In this document: in pieces, positions 1 to 5,219 of the stretch
Layout: each line of letters begins with the position of its first letter
Position numbering within the stretch: the first letter of the stretch is position 1
Source of the DNA: a bacterium
Lineage (GTDB): Bacteria > SZUA-79 > Acidulodesulfobacterales > Acidulodesulfobacteraceae
Direction of reading: 5' to 3'
DNA: 5,219 nt
Assembly: GCA_021821565.1 (NCBI GenBank)
Contig: JAKACI010000122.1
Span: 1 to 5,219 of the forward strand
The notes under the pieces: generated by a model
Seen by the model: the letters and a program-made list of their open reading frames with translations, nothing else
Databases searched by the model: none
Told to the model about the DNA's origin: nothing
Translations under genes and position numbers: made by a program

Positions 1-1
1 T

Positions 2-628
2 AATTCAAATAAAGTAAAAAAAATAAACCATATCGAGCTGACGGGCAATATAGACGGCAGTATTAGTGTTATAGATAAAGAGCATTTATTTAAACGATTT
101 AATATACCTTGCGACAAACTAATATTGGCATCTTTCGGTATTATACAGCCTACCAAATTAAATCATTTAATTTGCAAAGTTGTTAAAGAATTAAATAAAA
201 TTTATGAAAATAATCTTGTTTATGTGATGGTCGGCGAAGGCAATTATACGGATAGTTTTATTGGAGACGATATAATAAAGACGGGCTACGTAAACCTTGA
301 TGAATTTAACAGTTTTATAATCCACTGCGATTTAGCCTTTAATTTAAGATATCCCTCTATGGGGGAAACATCAGGCTCTTTGATAAGGATAATGGGAGTA
401 GGAAAGCCCTGCATAGTGATCGATGATGCATGGTTTTCAGAACTGCCCGACGATGCGGTTTATAAAGTTAAAAATGAAAATGTCGAAAATGAAATATTTA
501 TATTGCTGGAAAAGTTTATAAATAATCAAGAATATTTTCTCAAAGTTGGAGAAAATGCTAAAAAATATATCAATGAAAATCATTCAATTGATAAAATATC
601 CAAAGAAATATACGAGTTTTTAGTTTAA
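2..628 (+). CDS. Glycosyltransferase family 4 (GT-B fold), C-terminal half, truncated by the window edge
   Basis: The frame is open from base 2, so the gene starts left of the window and 208 residues are visible. A TTG at 125 could be mistaken for a start, but it lies inside a conserved core strand (LILASFG, about residues 39-45), and the 41 residues before it read as normal GT4 sequence. This is the donor-binding domain of a GT-B glycosyltransferase. Visible landmarks are the first strand ASFG at 42-45, VMVGEG near 75-80, the TGYV strand near 94-97, and NLRYPSMGETSG at 114-125, which carries the E typical of the nucleotide-sugar site, followed by a GVGKPCIV strand. Such enzymes move a sugar from a nucleotide donor to a growing glycan at the cytoplasmic side of the membrane. 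The donor and acceptor cannot be read from the sequence. The stop is 4 bp before the next possible start, implying an operon. The family call is confident; the exact role is unknown. Confidence 0.88.
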   Translation, partial: NSNKVKKINHIELTGNIDGSISVIDKEHLFKRFNIPCDKLILASFGIIQPTKLNHLICKVVKELNKIYENNLVYVMVGEGNYTDSFIGDDIIKTGYVNLDEFNSFIIHCDLAFNLRYPSMGETSGSLIRIMGVGKPCIVIDDAWFSELPDDAVYKVKNENVENEIFILLEKFINNQEYFLKVGENAKKYINENHSIDKISKEIYEFLV

Positions 629-632
629 AACG

Positions 633-2810
633 GTGAGGCAGCGCAAAAAGATGCTGTTTAAAGAAAATGATAAAAAATTGGCAATTAATTTAATTATTCT
701 ATCAGGTTATATACTTATCTCTGTGCTATTTTTCGGATTAGGGGTAATTTTTAAAATCAATACCCGTTTTATAGGAGTCGGTTCCGACCCAACCCAATTT
801 ATGTGGGCATTTTATTGGTTTCCTTTTGCTTTAATTCACCACTTGAATTTACTTTTTACGCACTATTTTTTTGCGCCGAAAGGATTTAATCTTGCATGGT
901 CAACATCGGTTATAGGACTCAGTTTTTTATTTGCCCCTTTGACATATCTTTTAGGCCCTGTCGCTTCTTATAATATCGCAATGCTGCTTGCGCCCGCTTT
1001 AGCGGCGTACAGCGCCTATCTTCTTATTAAATATCTCACAGGCTCTGACTTGTCAGGTTTTATAGGCGGCTACATATTCGGATTTTCAAGTTATGAAATC
1101 GGGCAAACCTGGGGGCATTTAATGATAACCTTCACGTGTTTAGTTCCGTTAATGGTTTTATTATTTTTATTAAAAGTTCATAAAAAATTAAATAGTATCA
1201 GTTTTATTATTTTGCTTTCTTTGTCTTTGATACTGCAATTTTTTATTTCGCAGGAAGTATTTACAATCTTTAATTTATTCGGGGTATTTAGCATTATTAT
1301 AAGTTTATTTATATTTAAAGAACAAAGAAAAGAAATATTTTATGCCGTTAAGGATGTTATTTTTAGCTATATAGTAACAGTTATTATCATAAGCCCGTAT
1401 CTTTATTATATGCTTATAAGCATACCGAAAAGAGCTATTCATAATCCGGCTTACTGGTCATCGGATGTATTAAATTTCTTAATCCCGACTCCTATAACAT
1501 TTATAGGAGGAAAAACATTTAGTTTTATTACATCAAAATTTTATGGTACTTACGCAGGAGAAGGCGCATATTTAGGCTTGCCACTTATTTTTTTGTTATA
1601 TTTATATTTTGTAAATTTTTACAAAACAAATAAAGGAAAATTTCTTCTTATTATTTTTCTTATGGTTTCAGTTTTTTCATTGGGCCCTTTTTTTTATATT
1701 TATGGAACTAATACGAAAATTATTATGCCGTGGATAATCTTTGCTATTATGCCGTTATTAAAAGATGCGTTACCAGGCAGATTTGCATTATATGTGTTTT
1801 TAGTTGTAGCTGTAGTTGCAGGATATTTTATAAAAGAATTTCAAGCCAAAAAATGGCTAAAATTGACTATAATTGCTGCAAGTATATTATTTATTCTTCC
1901 GAGTTTGCCTTACTTGACTTCATCTTTAGCCACGCCGCCATTTTTTAGTAAAGGATTGTATAAGGAGTATTTAAAAAAGGACGAAAATGTTTTAATAATC
2001 CCTTTTTCATATAAGGGTTACAGTGATGCTTATCAGGCTATCAGCCGTATGTATTTTAAAATGGCAGGGGGATATCTTGGTTTAACCCCAAGTCGCTATA
2101 ATGACGTTGATTTTGTTCAATATATGCTTGAAAATTCTCAAGAATATAATACAAAAATAACAAATAGTAATCAGTTTATACAATATTGGATGCTTAATAA
2201 TAATTATAATAAATATAATAAGTTGACGGAATACAGTTTAATAGCTTTTATTGTTTCAAACAGGATAAAAGCTGTAATTGTTACGATGCCAAAATTAATT
2301 GGTCATAAGAATATATTTTCTACCCTTAAAATTGCGCCTGTTAATGTAGGAGGCGTGATTTTGTACAAAATACCGCCTTCCTTTTTTATAAAATATCGCG
2401 GTTTTACTAATTCAAGAGCTAATGCTTCAGCCGAACTTTATGTTTTTTCTAAGTTGTATTTTTCTTCAAAATTATTTTTAAAAAAGTATGCTTTAAAAAA
2501 CCTTTACCCTGAGTATTTAGAAAAGTATAATTATCTTAATAAATCGTATGGTTTCAGAACAGGTTCTGCCATTAACTGGACGGGCAATAATAGTGAAGGA
2601 TGGATAGGTAGCTGGTCTTGCAGAAATCAAAATTATAGCTGTTTTGGCGTAGGAATAATGGGAAATAGCGATGACATAAAACCTATTATTAAAAAGTATA
2701 AAAATTTTGCGACCCAAATATTTTTTCCGTATCCTAAGGTATATAATGTTAGTAGTAGTGAAGGCTCAGGGCAATTGTTGATGATATTCAGATTAAAATC
2801 AACACATTAA
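633..2810 (+). CDS. Large polytopic membrane protein, GT-C-like putative glycosyltransferase
   Basis: This is a 725-residue protein. About 11-13 hydrophobic helices fill residues 16-428, followed by a largely soluble part at 440-725. After the first helix a loop carries GSDPTQF (50-56, Asp52), the place where GT-C enzymes usually keep their catalytic acid. Further landmarks are FTHYFFAPKGFNLAW (75-89), a GAYLGLPL loop (311-318) and LPGRF (380-384). From memory these match a widespread family of uncharacterised membrane proteins related to GT-C (YfhO-like) transferases that use polyprenyl-phosphate sugars on the outer face of the membrane. The C-terminal part holds MAGGYLGLTPSRYN (477-490) and a terminal block with INWTG, Cys663 and Cys670, ending in LLMIFR. 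A GTG at 633 gives the longest frame but has no ribosome site before it. ATG at 651, with GAGG at 635-638, is the better start and would give 719 residues. Substrate and acceptor are unknown; a glycan role is inferred from the family and neighbours. Confidence 0.8.
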   Translation: MRQRKKMLFKENDKKLAINLIILSGYILISVLFFGLGVIFKINTRFIGVGSDPTQFMWAFYWFPFALIHHLNLLFTHYFFAPKGFNLAWSTSVIGLSFLFAPLTYLLGPVASYNIAMLLAPALAAYSAYLLIKYLTGSDLSGFIGGYIFGFSSYEIGQTWGHLMITFTCLVPLMVLLFLLKVHKKLNSISFIILLSLSLILQFFISQEVFTIFNLFGVFSIIISLFIFKEQRKEIFYAVKDVIFSYIVTVIIISPYLYYMLISIPKRAIHNPAYWSSDVLNFLIPTPITFIGGKTFSFITSKFYGTYAGEGAYLGLPLIFLLYLYFVNFYKTNKGKFLLIIFLMVSVFSLGPFFYIYGTNTKIIMPWIIFAIMPLLKDALPGRFALYVFLVVAVVAGYFIKEFQAKKWLKLTIIAASILFILPSLPYLTSSLATPPFFSKGLYKEYLKKDENVLIIPFSYKGYSDAYQAISRMYFKMAGGYLGLTPSRYNDVDFVQYMLENSQEYNTKITNSNQFIQYWMLNNNYNKYNKLTEYSLIAFIVSNRIKAVIVTMPKLIGHKNIFSTLKIAPVNVGGVILYKIPPSFFIKYRGFTNSRANASAELYVFSKLYFSSKLFLKKYALKNLYPEYLEKYNYLNKSYGFRTGSAINWTGNNSEGWIGSWSCRNQNYSCFGVGIMGNSDDIKPIIKKYKNFATQIFFPYPKVYNVSSSEGSGQLLMIFRLKSTH

Positions 2811-2854
2811 AAAATAGTGCATATGCCATATTACTAAGATATATTCAGGTAATT

Positions 2855-3397
2855 ATGGACAATCAGAAAATACGTAAAAAAATTAAAAAGACAAAACTCA
2901 TATCAATAACAGCAGCAGCTTTATTTGCTGTATTAGTCTGCTTAATCGGTTATTATATGGGTGCTGATAGAAACTGGGATTTGCAGAACTACCATTTCTA
3001 TAACGGCTATTTATATTCGCATGGAAAATTAATTACAGACTCTATAGCAACTGTACAATCATATCTTGATCCTTTACTGAATTCTTTTTATTATATACTT
3101 ATTTCTAATCTATCGCCTTTACAGGTAAATCTGATAATAGTCGCATTACAATCTCTAACTATATCATCGGTTTTCTTCTTGTCCATGATAGTTTTTGAGA
3201 AAAATAGTTACTTTAGCAAATTTATATTATCTTTAATAGTTTCTACATCTGCAATTTTTGGACCAATATTCTGGTCAGAAATAGGCGGAACTATGGGCGA
3301 TACTTTGTTGGTTTTTCCTGTTATTATATCTATTATTTTCATAGTAAAGACCATAACTACGGCAGATAACATAAAACAGCGAATCATATTTGCATAA
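2855..3397 (+). pseudogene. GT-C-like membrane glycosyltransferase, N-terminal fragment
   Basis: The 180-residue frame begins at ATG 2855 with AGG at 2847-2849, five bases upstream. It has a basic N-terminus, a helix at about 14-34, then a loop with GADRNWDLQNYHFYNGYL (36-53), and further helices near 90-113, 123-139 and 150-164. The acidic DRNWD loop after helix 1 is where GT-C sugar transferases place their catalytic acid. I recall the same loop in large uncharacterised membrane proteins of several hundred residues. The frame ends at KQRIIFA, just where such proteins would go on with many more helices. It therefore looks like the front part of a gene that has lost its middle. A matching tail in another frame follows at once. 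It is probably not functional as a transferase, although the fragment could still be translated. It sits 44 bp after the previous gene in what looks like the same operon. Confidence 0.65.
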
Positions 3398-3590
3398 ATT
3401 GATAAATTTTGATGGTAATATTTATTATTTAAGCCAATATAATAAATCTCTAAGCATCATTAAAGAGCATGTAAAATATCTAAAATTAAAATATAATTTA
3501 AAAATAGAGTATAATAAATGCAAAGAGATAAAAACTAACTTTTATCCAATTGCTATATGTAAAATAATAAAAATTGGGGGGAAGTCATGA
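3381..3590 (+). pseudogene. Probable C-terminal remnant of the same GT-C-like gene
   Basis: This frame is open from 3375 to a TGA at 3588-3590 and overlaps the end of the N-terminal fragment in a different frame. It has no helices. It reads as the soluble tail of a larger protein: strand-like INFDGNIYYLSQ, then KSLSIIKEHVKYLKLKYNLKIEYNKCKEI, which looks like a helix followed by a strand, and a NFYPIAICKI ending. From memory, tails with a Cys followed by a short polar stretch and a final Cys-containing strand close members of the DRNWD membrane family, so an internal deletion is the simplest reading. The only available starts are weak (TTG at 3390), and no ribosome site precedes them. Its stop overlaps the next start as ATGA, as expected of the genuine end of an operon gene. 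It could instead be a small independent gene, which I think less likely. Confidence 0.45.
3576..3590 (+). promoter_or_regulatory. Ribosome binding site and ATGA stop/start overlap
   Basis: A purine run (GGGGGGAAG, 3576-3584) lies just before ATG 3587. The TGA of the preceding frame occupies 3588-3590, so stop and start share four bases. This fixes the start of the GT2 gene and suggests it was translationally coupled to the gene upstream. Loss of that upstream gene's reading frame could therefore lower GT2 translation. Confidence 0.7.
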
Positions 3591-4306
3591 ATGACCAGCA
3601 AATAGCGGTGCTCATTCCTTGTTATAACGAGGCAATAACTATAGGCTCTGTTGTTAAAAATTTCAAGCGGGCTTTGCCTGACGCTAAAATATATGTGTAT
3701 GACAACAATTCTAATGATGAAACTGTTAAGATAGCTTTAGAGGCCTGGGCAATAGTCCGGCATGAGCCTATGCAGGGCAAAGGACATGTTGTCAGGCGTA
3801 TGTTTAGAGATATAGAAGCTGATTTATATATTTTAGTTGACGGCGACGATACATATGATGCAGGTATGTCAAAAGAAATGATTAGTCTCGCCATAAATGA
3901 AAATTATGATGTTGTTAATTGTGTCAGGCGTGATACGGAACAAACTGCCTATAGGTTGGGACATCGGTTTGGAAATCAATTGCTTAATGGCATGGTTCGT
4001 TTTATATTCGGTGATTATATACAAGATATGCTTTCAGGTTATAAAGTTTTGTCAAGGCGTTTTGTTAAATCATTCCCTGTATTATCTAAAGGATTTGATA
4101 TTGAAACCGAAATTGCAATTCATGCATTGGAACTTTCTATGCCTGTGACAAATATAGAAGGGTCATACCGCAGTAGACCTGAAGGTTCACATAGTAAGTT
4201 AAATACATACCGCGATGCCTTACGTATTTTATGGCTGATACTGTCATTATTTAAACATGAACGGCCTATGCAATTTTTTCTTTTGTATGGTTTATTTTGG
4301 TTTTAA
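3587..4306 (+). CDS. Family 2 glycosyltransferase (GT-A fold), catalytic part, frame broken before its membrane anchor
   Basis: The 239-residue frame contains a whole GT2 catalytic domain. The first strand VLIPCYNEA (8-16) is followed by VYDNNSNDET (37-46), then GKGHVVRRMF (64-73) and LVDGDDTYD (83-91). Asp85 and Asp87 form the DxD site that binds the metal and nucleotide sugar. Later come MLSGYKVLSRRFVKSFPVLSKGFDIETE and a SYRSRPEGSHSKL loop, characteristic of GT2 enzymes of the polyprenyl-phosphate sugar synthase type (GtrB/DPM1-like). Such enzymes load a sugar onto a lipid carrier at the inner membrane face, providing donors for GT-C enzymes, which fits the neighbours. The frame stops with TAA at 4304-4306 inside the first anchor helix, and the rest of the family's C-terminus continues one base back in frame. 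The catalytic domain is complete and might still be made. The enzyme as encoded lacks its two-helix anchor. Confidence 0.88.
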   Translation: MNDQQIAVLIPCYNEAITIGSVVKNFKRALPDAKIYVYDNNSNDETVKIALEAWAIVRHEPMQGKGHVVRRMFRDIEADLYILVDGDDTYDAGMSKEMISLAINENYDVVNCVRRDTEQTAYRLGHRFGNQLLNGMVRFIFGDYIQDMLSGYKVLSRRFVKSFPVLSKGFDIETEIAIHALELSMPVTNIEGSYRSRPEGSHSKLNTYRDALRILWLILSLFKHERPMQFFLLYGLFWF

Positions 4307-4533
4307 TTTCTTTAGCTTTTGGTATTCCCGTTTTTATTCAATATTTACAAACAGGTTTAGTACCACGTTTGCCAACTGCAGTTTTATCTACCGGAATAAT
4401 GCTGATAGCTTTTTTGAGTCTGATGACTGGATTTATTCTTGATACCGTAACACGAGGAAGGCTGGAAGCTAAAATGTTGGTTTATCTGCAACATACGCCA
4501 TGTGCAGATAAAAGAAACATCGAGATATCTTAA
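4280..4533 (+). pseudogene. Displaced C-terminal membrane anchor of the GT2 gene
   Basis: In the -1 frame relative to the catalytic part, the sequence continues as an anchor helix ending in VLISLAFGIPVFIQYL. It then reads QTGLVPRLPTAVLSTG, a second helix MLIAFLSLMTGFIL, and DTVTRGRLEAKMLVYL before TAA at 4531-4533. The LVPRLPTA and LDTVTRGR stretches are, from memory, the usual C-terminus of this GT2 subfamily, so this belongs to the gene upstream and is not separate. Joined, the two parts give a protein of about 315 residues with two C-terminal membrane helices. The TTG at 4297 is not preceded by a ribosome site and is unlikely to be a real start. Both frames are open from about 4274 to 4304, so the lost base lies there. 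A run of six T at 4274-4279 is the most likely spot. Confidence 0.8.
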
Positions 4534-4541
4534 TTTGGATT

Positions 4542-4562
4542 AATTAGGGACAGACACTAATT
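4542..4562. repeat. Short inverted repeat around a GGGACAGACACT motif
   Basis: AATTAG (4542-4547) and CTAATT (4557-4562) are perfect 6-bp inverted arms around a 9-base loop. From memory, the reverse-strand reading (AGTGTCTGTCCC) is a phrase seen near RAYT-type (REP-associated) transposase genes in many bacterial genomes. No such gene is present here. It could be a solitary REP-like element, or a weak transcript end 9 bp after the GT2 anchor stop. No T run follows, so a classic terminator is unlikely. Confidence 0.4.
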
Positions 4563-4600
4563 TAATAAATTTAATAAAAGGTATCAATAAAAGCTTGGAT

Positions 4601-4630
4601 AACGTAGGTGGTATCAACGTAGGTGGTATC
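4601..4630. repeat. Perfect tandem duplication of a 15-bp unit
   Basis: The unit AACGTAGGTGGTATC occurs at 4601-4615 and again, base for base, at 4616-4630. Eight bases of it (GGTATCAA) also occur at 4580-4587. GGATA at 4597-4601 and TATCC at 4627-4631 flank the pair as an inverted match. The unit is richer in G than its surroundings. It may be a recent duplication, a protein-binding site pair or part of a degraded repeat element. Confidence 0.85.
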
Positions 4631-4698
4631 CGATTTATTTATCCTTTCACTGCCGCCTGTATTTGCTATCTTATTCTATAAAAATCTATTGTATAAAC

Positions 4699-4727
4699 TT
4701 GATTATTTTTTAAAATCGGTGTATATT
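4699..4727 (+). promoter_or_regulatory. Candidate sigma-70 promoter for the DUF29 gene
   Basis: TTGATT (4699-4704) and TATATT (4722-4727) are separated by 17 bases, the ideal spacing. In AT-rich DNA such matches arise by chance, so this is only a candidate. If used, transcription would begin a few bases downstream, inside the heptamer tract. The mRNA would then carry most of that tract and a leader of roughly 130 bases before the ATG at 4868. Confidence 0.4.
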
Positions 4728-4805
4728 TTAAATATTAAATATTAAATATTAAATATTAAATATTAAATATTAAATATTAAATATTAAATATTAAATATTA
4801 AATAT
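4728..4805. repeat. Perfect 7-bp tandem repeat tract, ten units
   Basis: Ten exact copies of TATTAAA run from 4733 to 4802. Five further in-phase bases lie before them and three after, giving 78 bases of unbroken 7-bp period. The unit contains no G or C. It begins directly after the -10-like TATATT and ends 62 bases before the DUF29 start codon. Uninterrupted short units of this kind change copy number by replication slippage. Confidence 0.95.
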
Positions 4806-4867
4806 ATTGTGTATCAATTTTAGTTTTAATTATGTGTTGATTTTTATTTTAATCAGGTATTAATATT

Positions 4868-5219
4868 ATGATAAACGTTACTGCTAAAACCAACATAGAG
4901 AACCTGTCCGAATTATACCATACCGACTACTACACCTGGGCTATGACCAATGCGCAGCTTCTTAAAGAAGGTAAATTAGGCGAAGTAGATTATATTAACT
5001 TAGCGGAAGAGGTAAAAGACTTGGGAAAATCCGAATATTATAAATTAGAAAGCTATTTTGCAAATTTATTATCTCACCTGTATAAATGGGACAACCAGCC
5101 GGAATTAAGAAGCAAAAGCTGGAAAAATACAATTAAGCATTCATTCATTCAGATAGAAGATATTATAAATGATAATCCTGGGCTAAAACCGCAAATCAAA
5201 AAAGCATATAATAAGGCAT
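4868..5219 (+). CDS. DUF29 family protein, N-terminal part, cut by the window edge
   Basis: Translation from ATG 4868 gives 117 residues with no stop before the window ends. AGG at 4855-4857 lies ten bases before the ATG, and an in-frame TAA at 4850-4852 excludes a longer ATG-initiated form. The order of features matches DUF29: LYHTDYYTWAMTNAQLLKEG (16-35), then EVDYINLAEEVKDLGKSE (39-56), LLSHLYKWDNQPELRSKSW (68-86), and a helix with IEDIINDNPGLKP. The family is a small helical protein of about 120-150 residues, so most of the gene is present. Its function is not known; many genomes carry several copies. It does not look related to the glycan genes before it and probably has its own promoter. 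Bases 4881-4960 contain 37 G or C of 80, higher than the surrounding DNA, hinting at a different origin. Confidence 0.9.
   Translation, partial: MINVTAKTNIENLSELYHTDYYTWAMTNAQLLKEGKLGEVDYINLAEEVKDLGKSEYYKLESYFANLLSHLYKWDNQPELRSKSWKNTIKHSFIQIEDIINDNPGLKPQIKKAYNKA

Larger units (their letters stand above)
4534..4867. other. Non-coding region between the glycan genes and the DUF29 gene
   Basis: I see no credible gene on either strand in these 334 bases. From left to right the region holds a short hairpin with a GGGACAGACACT motif, a 15-bp tandem duplication, a promoter-like pair and a tract of ten 7-bp units. A short leftover of a mobile or repeated element is possible in 4540-4645. I cannot identify a transposase or full inverted ends. 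No strong terminator with a T run follows the glycan operon. Confidence 0.7.

Noticed and set aside
125..628. TTG at 125 as the start of an independent 167-residue protein
   Set aside because: The same frame is open to the left edge, and the upstream 41 residues plus the ASFG strand form one continuous GT4 domain. There is no ribosome site before the TTG.
2191..2225. Asn/Tyr-rich low-complexity stretch (about residues 520-530) in the large membrane protein as a repeat or insertion
   Set aside because: It is short and irregular and is what strong AT bias produces from AAT and TAT codons. The reading frame is uninterrupted.
4295..4306. Programmed -1 ribosomal frameshift in the GT2 gene
   Set aside because: No X-XXY-YYZ slippery heptamer is in phase before the TAA, and no strong downstream hairpin is evident. 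A simple base loss, most likely in the T run, explains it better.
4542..4570. Rho-independent terminator of the glycan operon
   Set aside because: The stem is AT-rich and only 6 bp, and is followed by TAATAAAT and not by a T run.
4728..4805. CRISPR array or replication-origin iterons
   Set aside because: The 7-bp units are directly joined with no spacers and contain no G or C. No Cas or replication protein gene is nearby.
4838..4866. TTGATT...TAATAT pair with 17-bp spacing as the DUF29 promoter
   Set aside because: Its -10 would abut the ATG at 4868, so the transcript would start after the start codon. The pair at 4699-4727 is more sensible.

Overview
This window is AT-rich bacterial DNA. 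All recognisable genes lie on the + strand. The first 4.5 kb reads as part of a cell-envelope or surface-polysaccharide locus. The last 350 bases begin an unrelated DUF29-family gene. Low GC, ATGA gene overlaps, AGG-type ribosome binding sites and a DUF29 protein fit a bacterium such as a low-GC proteobacterial or related environmental lineage. The sequence does not allow a firm taxonomic call.

Layout: (1) bases 2-628 are the C-terminal half of a GT4-type (GT-B fold) glycosyltransferase whose start lies left of the window. (2) 633-2810 is a large multi-spanning membrane protein with a soluble C-terminal part, resembling GT-C type sugar transferases. (3) 2855-3590 looks like a second GT-C-like membrane protein that has lost its middle: an N-terminal fragment stops at 3397, and a C-terminal remnant in another frame runs to 3590. 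(4) 3587-4533 is a GT2 (GT-A fold) glycosyltransferase with a two-helix C-terminal membrane anchor, broken by a one-base frameshift between about 4274 and 4304. (5) 4534-4867 is non-coding. It holds a short hairpin motif, a perfect 15-bp tandem duplication, a plausible sigma-70 promoter and a perfect tract of ten 7-bp units. (6) 4868 to the right edge is the start of a DUF29 protein.

The first four genes are tightly spaced (4 bp, 44 bp and a 4-bp ATGA overlap) and look like one operon. A cytoplasmic GT4 enzyme, a lipid-linked-sugar GT-C enzyme and a membrane-anchored GT2 of the polyprenyl-phosphate sugar synthase kind would form a sensible glycan-building set. Two neighbouring genes are disrupted, which suggests decay or on/off variation of the locus, or sequence errors. 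I see no clear evidence of a new defence or mobile system. The most interesting signals are the two broken glycan genes and the heptamer tract sitting between a promoter and the DUF29 start.
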